Counted from the first letter of the stretch, positions 5,562 through 12,556 are shown. The stretch is DNA of 14,558 nt from Afipia sp. (GCA_020056155.1 JAGVII010000804.1:1-14558), one strand, 5' to 3'. Notes: a model not told the origin generated them from the letters alone. A program made the numbers and translations.

Positions 5562-8246
5562 ATGACAGGCGACAGCGATTTATTTGATTGGTGTGCGGCA
5601 CGTCCCAGCTGGCAACAGGAAGCCATCCGGCTCTTGACCGCCAAGCCCAAGCTGGACGCTGAAGAACTCGACCAGCTTGAGGAGGCAGTAAAGAGGGACG
5701 CAAGGATCGCTGCGGGAACGTCGCCGGTCTGGCCTGCCTTGACAAAGACGCATCTCAAGGCCGGCAACAAGTTCGCTCCCGTCACCGTTCTGGGCTCGAT
5801 CGGCCCGCTTCGCAACATCGACCGTCTGGCGGCGGGGCAACCACCGATCAAGTTTGCTATCAATGGCATCACACTCATCTACGGGGCCAACGGTTCGGGC
5901 AAGAGTGGCTATTGTCGCGTCGCCAAGAAAATCTGCCACTGTCTGCATGACGTGACCTTGCGCGGCAACGTGTTCGAGCCGGCCTCAGCCGATCCACGCG
6001 AAGTCACCCTGACCTTCCGTGTCGATGGGGAAAAGGCCCGTACCGTCGTTTGGGATGATCGGAATGCGCCGCCGCCCGAACTGGGCCGCATATCCGTCTT
6101 CGACAGTGATGCGGCCGGGCTTTATGTCGACGCTGAGCGCAACATCGAGTTTTTACCCTTCGAACTCGCACTGCTGACCAATCTCGCTGAGGCGGTCCGC
6201 ACCCTAGACGGGCGCTTCAGGGCCGAAGAGGCGCGATTGGTCAAAGCCCACCAGGCCCCATTGCCGCAGGGATATGACAAGCCCACGAAAATCTCGACCA
6301 TGCTGGCAAGGCTGAAAGCTGACGAACAGCTACCAGACGAGGCTTCCATGCGGTCTTTCGCCGTGTGGGAGGAGAAGGACGAGGCTGATCTTCAGGCAAT
6401 CAAGCTGGAGCTGGGGAGCGACCCGGCACTTGTTAAGAGGGTCAAGGAGGCGGCCAAGTCAGCGGTCGATACGTTTGTCGCCGATGCGAACGCTATCTTT
6501 AAGGCCCTCGGCAACGATGGCCTAGCGGCCCTGAAAGAGGCGCGGCAGAAGGCTGCTCAGTCACGGGACGCCGCGAAAGCAGCCGCTTCCGCCCTTGCAG
6601 CTGAATCAGCGGTCCCGCAGCTGGGCAGCGATACTTGGCGTCAGATGCTGATGTATGCGCGCGATTTTGCGGCCGAAGCGTTTCCCACCGTTGAGCCGCC
6701 CCAGCTGGCTAATGCCAATACGTGCGTGCTCTGTCATCAGCCGCTCGATGCGCAGGCACAAGAACGCTTGGCCGCTTTTGATGCGTATGTTGAAGGCCGC
6801 GCCAATGCCGACGCTGAGGCCTCCAAAAAGGATTTTGGCGAAAGGGCCAAAGTGATCCTCGACCTCAAAATCGTTGGCGGTCAGGACATCAAGGACAAGC
6901 TGGTTAATTTCGTCGAAGCATCGAAACCCCGCCAAGCGCTGGTGGATCGGCTTGACCAGTTTTACACCGCCAGCCAAGAGCGCCACAGTCTTGCTTCATT
7001 AGCCATTAAGGCCGTCGACTACGCGAGTCTTGGTGGTCTCCCAGATCTAGACCGCATTGTGATCGACGATCTGGTGGCAGAAGCCACTGTCCTCGCGAAA
7101 GAGATCGACGACCTGAAACCGACGCCGGATCAGGCCGCCAAACGCATTCAGCGTCAGCAAAAGCTCGATGAACTTGAAGCGCGGAAGAAGTTCTCCGCCG
7201 ATATTGAAACGTTCGTGGCGCGGCGCAACTCGCTTGAGCTGCTGGTCAAGACCAAGGCTTGCACGACAGCCTGTTCGGTGGCCGGCATTACGTCGCTCAT
7301 TACGCGTATGCGGCGCAAGGTTTTGACCACATCCCTGCAAAATAGCCTTCAGGACGAGATCGGCGCCCTCGACCTCGGGCATCTGCCGCTAAAACTGTCT
7401 GACCGGGGAGAGGTGGGCAAGAGCAAAGTCCAGATCGGGCTGGAGGCGAAGCAGAAGGTCGGCAAGAACAGCGACATTCTGAGCGAAGGGGAAAAGCGCG
7501 CACTTGCTCTGGCAGGCTTTCTTGCCGAGCTGAAAGAGGTCGGCGTGAGGCACGGCATCGTCGTTGATGATCCGGTATCGTCGCTTGACCACGCCCGGAT
7601 GGAGGCGGTTGCAAAGCGGCTGGTGAAAGAGGCAAAAGCCCGTAGGCAAGTGATCATCTTCACGCACAACCTGTTCTTTCATCACGCCGTATTCGAAGAA
7701 GCTAAGGATATGAAGGTCCCCCTGCGGCAAGAATGGATTGCCAAGCATGGTGACGGACGCTTCGGCATTATCGATGACGGCCAGCAACCGTGGGTTTCGA
7801 TGAGCGTTACAAAGAGGCTTCCGATCATCGATGGTCTGCTCAAAGCAAAGAAGCCAACGTATTCGGAAGCCGACGAGGCCGAGCGATCGTTTGTGACTAG
7901 TATCTACACCAAGATGCGCGAGACCTGGGAGCACACCATCGAGGAAGTTCTATTCGCCGGCGTGGTCGGGCGATTTCGACCAAACGTGGCCACCATGCAA
8001 TTAAGAGCAGCCCATGTCGACAAGTCGGACTATGAGACGGTGTACGCTGGAATGACGCGGTGCTCCAAGTACTCCGGCCATGATCAAGCCGCAGGCGTCC
8101 CCGCCGATCTACCCAAGTTCACGGAGATCGAGGCGGACTTTAACAAGCTCAACTCATATGTGGTTGCGGCGAATACCCGCCGGAAAAAACTCGAGGACGA
8201 AGGCCGCAATTCTGAAAAGAGTCCGATGCCAGCTGACACTCTTTGA
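5562..8246 (+). CDS. SMC/Rad50-like ATPase with zinc-hook-like CxxC, putative defence effector (RloC-like?)
   Basis: I chose ATG 5562 because GGGG (5553-5556) lies five bases upstream; a GTG at 5556 would add two residues. Residue numbers below count from that GTG. Walker A is GANGSGKS (110-117). Coiled-coil-like arms flank C390-VLC393, a Rad50/RloC-style zinc-hook motif at the apex. The ABC-type signature is ILSEGEKRA (641-649), Walker B is IVVDDPVSSLD (668-678), and a switch His lies in FTHN (H704). The conserved tail includes R788-x3-E792, H820 and RCSKYSGHD (835-843). The ATPase head, long coil and hook resemble RloC (AAA_13-type) anticodon nucleases, whose nuclease triad is R-E-H, but I cannot confirm that domain. 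Other defence ATPases (PtuA-like, OLD-like) share parts of this layout. It diverges from the restriction operon, so a backup or abortive role is a reasonable inference. Confidence 0.8.
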   Translation: MTGDSDLFDWCAARPSWQQEAIRLLTAKPKLDAEELDQLEEAVKRDARIAAGTSPVWPALTKTHLKAGNKFAPVTVLGSIGPLRNIDRLAAGQPPIKFAINGITLIYGANGSGKSGYCRVAKKICHCLHDVTLRGNVFEPASADPREVTLTFRVDGEKARTVVWDDRNAPPPELGRISVFDSDAAGLYVDAERNIEFLPFELALLTNLAEAVRTLDGRFRAEEARLVKAHQAPLPQGYDKPTKISTMLARLKADEQLPDEASMRSFAVWEEKDEADLQAIKLELGSDPALVKRVKEAAKSAVDTFVADANAIFKALGNDGLAALKEARQKAAQSRDAAKAAASALAAESAVPQLGSDTWRQMLMYARDFAAEAFPTVEPPQLANANTCVLCHQPLDAQAQERLAAFDAYVEGRANADAEASKKDFGERAKVILDLKIVGGQDIKDKLVNFVEASKPRQALVDRLDQFYTASQERHSLASLAIKAVDYASLGGLPDLDRIVIDDLVAEATVLAKEIDDLKPTPDQAAKRIQRQQKLDELEARKKFSADIETFVARRNSLELLVKTKACTTACSVAGITSLITRMRRKVLTTSLQNSLQDEIGALDLGHLPLKLSDRGEVGKSKVQIGLEAKQKVGKNSDILSEGEKRALALAGFLAELKEVGVRHGIVVDDPVSSLDHARMEAVAKRLVKEAKARRQVIIFTHNLFFHHAVFEEAKDMKVPLRQEWIAKHGDGRFGIIDDGQQPWVSMSVTKRLPIIDGLLKAKKPTYSEADEAERSFVTSIYTKMRETWEHTIEEVLFAGVVGRFRPNVATMQLRAAHVDKSDYETVYAGMTRCSKYSGHDQAAGVPADLPKFTEIEADFNKLNSYVVAANTRRKKLEDEGRNSEKSPMPADTL

Positions 8247-8251
8247 AGCAT

Positions 8252-8264
8252 GGGTCATTGACCC
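8252..8264. terminator. Small palindrome between convergent genes
   Basis: GGGTC-ATT-GACCC forms a 5-bp hairpin in the short gap after the ATPase stop codon (8244-8246) and overlaps the stop codon of the convergent zinc-ribbon gene. It could act as a weak bidirectional terminator. There is no T-run, so this is tentative. Confidence 0.3.
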
Positions 8265-8578
8265 TCGGGCGGAATTCGGTCACCGCAAATGCCGCAATCT
8301 TTATGAGCTTCCGTGCGCGGAATAACTCTGGTTTGTCCGCAGTTCGGGCAGGAAGCCTTCATGCCTGCCGGCACGAAAATTGGTTCCGGCTTTTTGACTG
8401 GCGGCCAACCCTTGTAGGTGCCGGGTACAAACCGGACTTGCCACTGACGATCCTCGTTCTTTCGGACAGAATAGCCGTTGTCCCGCAGTGAATCCTTGTT
8501 GGCGTGCCAAATAGGCCAAAACCCCGGCTTGACCGGCCCCCATTTCGCATGCCGCGGCGCCCACCTGGGTTTCGACAT
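8255..8578 (-). CDS. Small zinc-ribbon protein, unknown function
   Basis: The predicted protein is 107 residues, rich in Trp and Pro in its first half (KPRWAPRHAKWGPVKPGFWP). It ends in a four-cysteine zinc ribbon: CPNCGQTRVIP, fifteen residues or so, then CGICGDRIP. ATG at 8578 is preferred because a perfect AGGAGG lies four bases upstream (8583-8588); a TTG one codon earlier would sit too close to it. The gene converges on the ATPase gene with an 8-bp gap. The zinc ribbon suggests nucleic-acid or protein binding. I do not recognise the family, and it could be a cargo gene of the island. Confidence 0.6.
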   Translation of the reverse strand: MSKPRWAPRHAKWGPVKPGFWPIWHANKDSLRDNGYSVRKNEDRQWQVRFVPGTYKGWPPVKKPEPIFVPAGMKASCPNCGQTRVIPRTEAHKDCGICGDRIPPEGQ

Positions 8579-8636
8579 CAAGCCTCCTGCCTATCGATAC
8601 AATCGAGAGCAGTTAAGACATTCAAGTGCTCGGGAA

Positions 8637-8891
8637 CTAGTGTCGCTTCACGCGACTGGTAAGCGGGTCGGCCTTATTATCCAGTATCTTCAGAATCCCG
8701 ACCGCTTTCAGCCGAGCGCTTCTCATCCATGTCTCGTCGATTCTACCATTGACCACCGCCGCCTCTCCAGCGGCTGCCTTCAACACGGTCTCTATCGCTT
8801 GCGCTGCATCGTTGATCGCGACGGCGTACATTTCGTGACCGATTTGATCTTTGTCCTTGGTGACCAAGACCGTCACCATCCAACGCGCCAT
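8637..8891 (-). CDS. Small hypothetical protein
   Basis: An 84-residue protein starting MARWMVTVLVTKDKDQIGHE. ATG 8891 is preferred to an upstream in-frame start because AGGA lies eight bases before it on the minus strand and the residues upstream look unlike protein. Alternating hydrophobic residues (MVTVLVTKD) followed by a helix-rich middle (DAAQAIETVLKAAAGEAAVV) suggest a small alpha/beta fold. There are no membrane segments and no recognised motif. It lies upstream of the zinc-ribbon gene on the same strand, 58 bp away, and could be co-transcribed with it. No function can be assigned. Confidence 0.5.
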   Translation of the reverse strand: MARWMVTVLVTKDKDQIGHEMYAVAINDAAQAIETVLKAAAGEAAVVNGRIDETWMRSARLKAVGILKILDNKADPLTSRVKRH

Positions 8892-9319
8892 GTGAATTTC
8901 CTGGTTAGCCCGTGAGGGGCGCGTCGGCACATACGATCCGCCATTTCCTAACCAGTTGCGTCCACGGGTTTCAACCGGGATATCGTCGAGCAGCTCACGT
9001 TGAAGCCGGAGGCAACTTCCTCCATCCGGCTTCGCCGGAAGCGGGCTCTACTCGCTTCGCTCTCCGAGCCGCCTGCGGCGCCTCGGCCCTTCGGGTACCC
9101 TTCTCTACCGATCTCGTCGCTGCATCCGGTCCCGCGTGCCGCCTTCGGTGTCGCTATGCTCATGCTCCTGCGGGGGGCCGTTTTCTGCTGAGGCGATGCG
9201 GCATTGGCGCGCTGATCGAGCCTGCGGCCTTAAGGCGAAGCCCGCCCGGCGACGCATGCGTATAACGCGACCAAGACATAGGTGACCTTGCCGTGACGAG
9301 CGGCCGCTGGTTTTGCCCG
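8892..9319. other. Gene-poor, hairpin-rich intergenic region
   Basis: No convincing gene is seen in these ~430 bases. The stretch is GC-rich and full of short inverted repeats: TCCGGC-TTC-GCCGGA (9025-9039), GGAGG/CCTCC just before it, GCCGC-CT-GCGGC near 9070, and the palindrome ACGCATGCGT (9252-9261). Reading frames across it give Arg/Ser/Pro-rich translations typical of non-coding GC-rich DNA. It may hold a terminator for the SRAP pseudogene upstream or a small structured RNA. Confidence 0.4.
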
Positions 9320-10042
9320 TCATACCGCCGACCCGGGCGGGTCTTCCTTGACACCGCGGGCGACGATCCGCAGCGTCGCGTCGGGTAGAGGCCGCTGCAG
9401 CTTTTAGCGCTTCGTCCGAAGGAGCCGTCGTCCAAGTCTCAACCTCTTCCGGCGTCGTCAGGATCACCGGCATCGCCTTCGGGTAGACGGCGCCGATCTC
9501 GGCGTTCGGCTCCGTCGTGAGGAATGCGTAGAGGTCATTCGTGGTCTCGCCTTCCTTGACCTTCCGCACGGACGTTCAGTTGATCCAGATGCCGGCGAAG
9601 CAGGCGAGGGGACGGGGCTCATCGAGCGCGAACCAGATATCGCCGCCTTCGGCCTTGTTGAACTCACTGAACGAATTGAACGGTACCACGCAGCGGTTTT
9701 CGACGCCGAGCCAGCGGGTCCAATGTTTGCTCTTCACGTTGCGGATGTTGGTCGTGCCGTTGTCCGGCTCCATTCTGAGCAATTCATTGAAATCGACGGT
9801 CTTGCCCTTGGCCTGCAGTTCTTCGGCCCGCTTTTTAGTGGCGGCCATCAACGCCTTTGATGACGACGGCATTCCCCACCGCGCGGTGGCGAGCTCGCGG
9901 CCCTGGCTCCGTTGCGGACGATCGGCGCCTGGTAGTCCGGAAACACCCCCGGCATCGGTGCCAGATTGCCAACGTATCGGTTCACGACGCGAAACGGCGC
10001 GATGATGGCAGCCTAGTTTGTCGTGATCGAATAGAGGTTATG
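9320..10042 (-). pseudogene. SRAP/YedK-type (HMCES-like) abasic-site-processing protein, decayed
   Basis: Joining frames on the minus strand gives NLYSITTN, APFRVVNRYVGNLAPMPGVF, PDYQAPIVRN, GRELATARWGMP, TTNIRNVKSKHW, NRCVVPFNSFSEF, PLACFAGIWIN, LYAFLTTEPNAEIGAVYPKA and MPVILTTPEEVETW, the normal order of an SRAP protein. SRAP proteins use Cys2 (MCN...) to cross-link to abasic sites in single-stranded DNA. Here the start and Cys2 codons are gone (GGCAT precedes AACCTC). A TAG follows SITTN (near 10015), and one base is lost near 9907. TGA replaces a Trp codon at 9576-9578, and an extra base near 9405 shifts the last ~28 codons, which would otherwise end at TGA 9320-9322. It lies downstream of the LexA-box genes on the same strand, matching its usual SOS association. 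Confidence 0.85.
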
Positions 10043-10157
10043 CCGACGTCGGCATATAAAGATTGCACATTTCAGCGGTCGCTCTCGGCGGGCAACGACA
10101 TCGCCAGGCCGCGGCACTTCCCGTGACCGAACACCACTTGGTTTGCATGTCCAGCCG

Positions 10158-10454
10158 TCACGATGACTTCCTCACCCCGTTCTGTTCAAATGATCGCATC
10201 ACGATGCCGTCGAGAATCTTGCCGGCAGCGGCCCGAACCTTTCGCTCAGTATCTCGAGGCATCGGTGGCAGCTTTTGGCTCGCCACGAGATCGGTAAGTT
10301 CCCTATGTATATCCGTACGGAAGCCACGCGGGTCATCCGCCATTTCCGACAGAAGCTGAAATAGCGTCATGAGCATGAACTGGATCGCCATGTCGGCTCC
10401 CATCTGCTCGGCTTGGTCAGCCGTGATGAAAGACCACGTGTTCTGATGTTTCAT
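10158..10454 (-). CDS. Small hypothetical protein, second gene after the LexA box
   Basis: A 98-residue protein beginning MKHQNTWSFITADQAEQMGA. ATG 10454 is chosen because it falls 22 bp after the stop of the preceding gene, with GGTGA about eight bases upstream; a longer frame would overlap that gene. It is predicted to be mostly helical, with a Met-rich hydrophobic stretch (AIQFMLMTLFQLLSEMA) that is amphipathic rather than clearly membrane-spanning, followed by a charged C-terminal half. I recognise no domain. Spacing makes an operon with the upstream gene likely, so it may share SOS control. Confidence 0.6.
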   Translation of the reverse strand: MKHQNTWSFITADQAEQMGADMAIQFMLMTLFQLLSEMADDPRGFRTDIHRELTDLVASQKLPPMPRDTERKVRAAAGKILDGIVMRSFEQNGVRKSS

Positions 10455-10476
10455 CGCTATTTCACCACACCTGACC

Positions 10477-10683
10477 CTATCCTGTGTAGGTCCGAAAGCG
10501 TCCGCGCGTGTAGGCATGCGATACGGCGTTCCTCAACTCCGCTATCTCCGATTCCAGGAGATTGTTCGCAATGATTAGCGCGCGAACAGCCGCACGCGGA
10601 TCGCCGTCGCAGACGGCGATCGCCTGGTCGACGGCGGCTTCAAGACCGTTGTCGTGTTCGTTCGGCTGGGAGACCGAGGACAT
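10477..10683 (-). CDS. Small conserved rhizobial-type protein headed by a LexA box
   Basis: A 68-residue soluble protein. After a polar start it reads LEAAVDQAIAVCDGDPRAAV, RALIIANNLLESEIAELRNA and a basic tail (TRGRFRTYTG). The helical pattern with LLESEIAEL looks like a short coiled coil. I recall near-identical small proteins (AVDQAIA-C-GD-RAAVRALI) in rhizobial genomes, always unnamed. ATG 10683 lies 33 bases from a GTTC-N7-GTTC site, the alphaproteobacterial LexA operator, so it is probably DNA-damage-inducible. The ribosome-binding site is weak. It is followed by another small gene and then an SRAP pseudogene on the same strand. Confidence 0.7.
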   Translation of the reverse strand: MSSVSQPNEHDNGLEAAVDQAIAVCDGDPRAAVRALIIANNLLESEIAELRNAVSHAYTRGRFRTYTG

Positions 10684-10715
10684 GGTCTGATCTTGGTTGG
10701 CCGTCGATGATGCAT

Positions 10716-10730
10716 GTTCGTATTTTGTTC
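10716..10730 (-). promoter_or_regulatory. LexA (SOS) operator, GTTC-N7-GTTC
   Basis: GTTC (10716-10719), seven bases, GTTC (10727-10730) matches the direct-repeat LexA operator of alphaproteobacteria exactly; on the minus strand it reads GAAC-N7-GAAC. A TTGACT (complement of 10737-10742) sits 17 bases from GAACAT (complement of 10714-10719), so the operator would overlap the -10 region of a promoter firing into the 10683 gene. Binding would block that promoter until the SOS response. Confidence 0.75.
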
Positions 10731-10815
10731 TCGTGGAGTCAAGTGCGCTGGACCTACTCCCAACGAGGTGGGCCAGGTCGCCTCCGTCGGCCTGATTCGA
10801 ATTTGCCCGCGGCTA

Positions 10816-10839
10816 GTGGTTCATCACAGTGATTTTGAC
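10816..10839 (+). repeat. Left inverted repeat of the IS630 element
   Basis: It begins GTGGTTCATCACAGTGATT and ends TTGAC. It matches the reverse complement of the right end at 23 of 24 positions. It contains the TGA stop (complement of 10824-10826) of the divergent regulator gene. Confidence 0.9.
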
Positions 10840-11105
10840 GTTTTGATACCGAGCCATTCGAGGATCGGCAGGGTTTCCGGCGGCACGAGGATTTCGATGC
10901 TTCTGGGGACGCCGGGTTGACGTCGGATGAAGCCGTTTCGTTCGAGGGTGACGATCATCTGGTGGACCGAAGGCGGGCTGACGCGGAAGTGGCGCTGGAT
11001 GTCGGCTTCAGCGGGTGGACGTCCGAACATGTGGGCGTAGGTATGGATGAAGGCCAGGTAATAACCCTGCTTCTCGGTGAGGCGCGCGCCTGATTTTTGA
11101 CTCAT
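10824..11105 (-). CDS. LexA-type winged-helix DNA-binding protein carried inside the IS
   Basis: A 93-residue protein from ATG 11105: MSQKSGARLTEKQGYYLAFI, HTYAHMFGRPPAEADIQRHF, RVSPPSVHQMIVTLERNGFI, RRQPGVPRSIEILVPPETLP. The order LTEKQ-YYLAFI, GRPPAEADIQ, SPPSVHQMI-TLERNG-I-R-PG-PRSI matches the LexA N-terminal DNA-binding domain (compare LT..Q..IL..I, G..PT..EIA, S...V..HL..L..KG.I.R..G..RAI). No C-terminal protease domain is present, so it cannot be cleaved like LexA. A TTG at 11132 in the same frame would add nine residues. The SD for ATG 11105 is poor: GGAGG lies 17 bases away. It is transcribed divergently from the transposase, so repression of that gene is the obvious hypothesis. Confidence 0.75.
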   Translation of the reverse strand: MSQKSGARLTEKQGYYLAFIHTYAHMFGRPPAEADIQRHFRVSPPSVHQMIVTLERNGFIRRQPGVPRSIEILVPPETLPILEWLGIKTSKSL

Positions 11106-11121
11106 CGTTGGATTCGTCCCG

Positions 11122-11138
11122 GCCTCCGACAAGGAGGC
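11122..11138. promoter_or_regulatory. Hairpin covering the transposase ribosome-binding site
   Basis: GCCTCC (11122-11127) and GGAGGC (11133-11138) pair around GACAA. The right arm contains the core of the AGGAGG ribosome-binding site used by the transposase ATG at 11144. In the mRNA the stem would hide that site and could hold down transposase translation. The symmetry also presents GGAGGC on the minus strand, toward the regulator gene. Confidence 0.5.
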
Positions 11139-11143
11139 AAAGC

Positions 11144-12265
11144 ATGAATGTACGTTATCGGGTCGAATTGAGCCAAGCCGAGCGCGACGAACTGACGGAG
11201 ATGCTCGGCAGCGGCAAGAACGCCGCCCGCAAGCTTAAGCGGGCGCAGATTTTACTGGCGGCCGATGGAGGCTGCCGCGACGAGGAGATTGCCCGGACCG
11301 TGAGTGTCAGCCTCTCCACCGTCGGCCGGACCAGGCGCCGCTTCGTGGAAGGCAATCTGGAGCGGGCCCTGAGCGAGGAGCCGCGTCCGGGCGCTGAGCG
11401 CAAGCTGACCGGCAAGGAGGAAGCCCTGCTGGTGGCGACCGCATGCGCCAAGCCGCCCGCTGGCTGCAAACGCTGGACGCTGACGCTGCTGGCCGACACG
11501 ATGGTCAAGCTCACCGATCACAACAGTCTGTCGGGCGAGACCGTGCGTCGCCGGCTGGCCGAGAACGACCTCAAGCCGTGGCGCAGGGACATGTGGTGCA
11601 TTCCCCATGTCGACGGCGAATACGTTGCCCGCATGGAGGACGTGCTCGACCTCTACGCCGAGACGCAGAATCCCGCCCGGCCGCTGGTCTGCTTCGACGA
11701 GACCCCCATCCAGCTGATCGGCGAGGTGCGCCAGCCGGTCCCGGCCCAACCGGGACAGCGCGAGCGCTACGATTACGAGTATCGCCGCAACGGCACCGCC
11801 AATCTCTTCGTCACCTTCGATCCACATCGGGGCTGGCGCAACGTCAAGGTCACCGACCGCCGCGCCGCCGTGGACTACGCCCACTGCATGCGTGATCTCG
11901 TCGACGTCCATTATCCCGACGCCGCCTGCATCCGTGTCGTGCAGGACAATTTGTCGATCCACAAGCCTGGGGCGCTGTATGAGGCCTTCGCGCCCGCCGA
12001 GGCCCGGCGCATCCTGCGCCGCCTCGAATTCCACTTCACCCCGAAGCACGCCAGTTGGCTCAATATGGTCGAGTGCGAGATCACCGTGCTACAGCGTCAG
12101 TGTCTCGGCCGCCGCATCGACGATCCCAAAAGGCTCCGAAACGAGATCGCAGCATGGCAAAAGAGGCGGAATAAAACCCGAGCCCGCATCAAATGGATGT
12201 TCACAACAGACAAAGCCCGCACCAAACTCGGCCGCGCCTATCCAGCCACCGCCAAAGAGTCATAA
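11144..12265 (+). CDS. IS630-family DDE transposase
   Basis: The 373-residue protein catalyses cut-and-paste movement of its element into TA targets. ATG 11144 follows AGGAGG (11132-11137) with six-base spacing. The N-terminal ~140 residues form two helix-turn-helix units (AQILLAADGG-RDEEIARTVSVSLSTVGRTRRRF; then LTLLADTM...SGETVRRRLAE) for terminal-repeat binding. The DDE core has D185 (VCFDETPIQLIGE), D268 (VVQDNLSIHKPGALYEAF) and E310 (WLNMVECEI), all present. The C-terminus is basic. The stop TAA (12263-12265) is inside the right inverted repeat. The gene looks intact. Confidence 0.95.
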   Translation: MNVRYRVELSQAERDELTEMLGSGKNAARKLKRAQILLAADGGCRDEEIARTVSVSLSTVGRTRRRFVEGNLERALSEEPRPGAERKLTGKEEALLVATACAKPPAGCKRWTLTLLADTMVKLTDHNSLSGETVRRRLAENDLKPWRRDMWCIPHVDGEYVARMEDVLDLYAETQNPARPLVCFDETPIQLIGEVRQPVPAQPGQRERYDYEYRRNGTANLFVTFDPHRGWRNVKVTDRRAAVDYAHCMRDLVDVHYPDAACIRVVQDNLSIHKPGALYEAFAPAEARRILRRLEFHFTPKHASWLNMVECEITVLQRQCLGRRIDDPKRLRNEIAAWQKRRNKTRARIKWMFTTDKARTKLGRAYPATAKES

Positions 12266-12282
12266 TCACTGTGATGAACCAC
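12259..12282 (-). repeat. Right inverted repeat of the IS630 element
   Basis: The complement begins GTGGTTCATCACAGTGATT and ends ATGAC, matching the left end with one mismatch. The adjoining TA (12283-12284) repeats the TA before the left end. The transposase stop codon lies within it. Confidence 0.9.
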
Positions 12283-12328
12283 TAGCATGGTTCTGTGGTA
12301 GAAGGAACTTGTGCGGGGGTGTGCATCG

Positions 12329-12556
12329 ATGCCCATCTATCGCCTACTACAAAATTCTCCGCTGGGCCCGGATGAAATAGCGGTTTTGACCAATGCTTAT
12401 GAGCGCACCTTGCGCAAGCTCAGCTTGGTTGATCGCGGTGATCCCATCGCAGAATTGATCGCCAAAATAGTTATTGAACTTGGTCAGCGCGGCGTTCGCG
12501 ACGCGAAACAATTATCCCCCTCGCCATTAAAGAGCTTGGCGTCGAATAGGCGGTAG
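12329..12556 (+). CDS. Small conserved rhizobial-type hypothetical protein with a frameshifted C-terminus
   Basis: A 75-residue frame from ATG 12329, with GGGGGTG 9-15 bases upstream as a possible ribosome-binding site. It reads MPIYRLLQNSPLGPDEIAVL, TNAYERTLRKLSLVDRGDPI, AELIAKIVIELGQRGVRDAK. I recall close relatives (MPIYRLLQ-...AKKVIEIGQ-GVRDP) as an unnamed rhizobial family that ends in a run like AIKELGV. Here those codons (LAIKELGVE then TAG at 12547-12549) are in the +2 frame, so one base was probably lost near CAATTATCCCC (12509-12519). The present protein ends instead in PSPLKSLASNRR. The function is unknown; the core is intact, so it may still work. Confidence 0.65.
   Translation: MPIYRLLQNSPLGPDEIAVLTNAYERTLRKLSLVDRGDPIAELIAKIVIELGQRGVRDAKQLSPSPLKSLASNRR

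Larger units (their letters stand above)
10816..12282 (+). mobile_element. IS630-family insertion sequence, complete, with a regulator passenger
   Basis: The 1467-bp element is bounded by 24-bp inverted repeats with one mismatch and flanked by the TA dinucleotide (10814-10815 and 12283-12284) that IS630-type transposases duplicate. It contains a plus-strand DDE transposase and a divergent minus-strand winged-helix protein. The stop codons of both lie inside the terminal repeats, so the element is filled to its tips. The near-perfect ends and intact genes suggest a recent, potentially active insertion. It has split the intergenic region between the LexA-box gene and the 12329 gene. Confidence 0.9.

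Noticed and set aside
7389..7934. Minus-strand 181-codon frame opposite the ATPase gene
   Set aside because: It overlaps the signature and Walker B region of a strongly supported gene and has no independent support.
634..8240. The 10-mer AGCTGACACT occurs both in the tRNA-like insert (634-643) and at the end of the ATPase gene (8231-8240), each near CTTTGAA
   Set aside because: The order of the two motifs differs, the match does not extend, and one copy is inside a coding sequence; a short chance match is likely over this distance.
9105..9569. Apparently separate 154-codon minus-strand gene
   Set aside because: Its first ~55 residues continue the SRAP frame after an in-frame TGA, and the rest is out-of-frame tail; it is part of the pseudogene.
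11252..12049. Long minus-strand frame opposite the IS630 transposase (265 codons)
   Set aside because: It is antisense to a clear DDE transposase with intact motifs; the translation is a by-product of GC-rich codon usage and has no domain.
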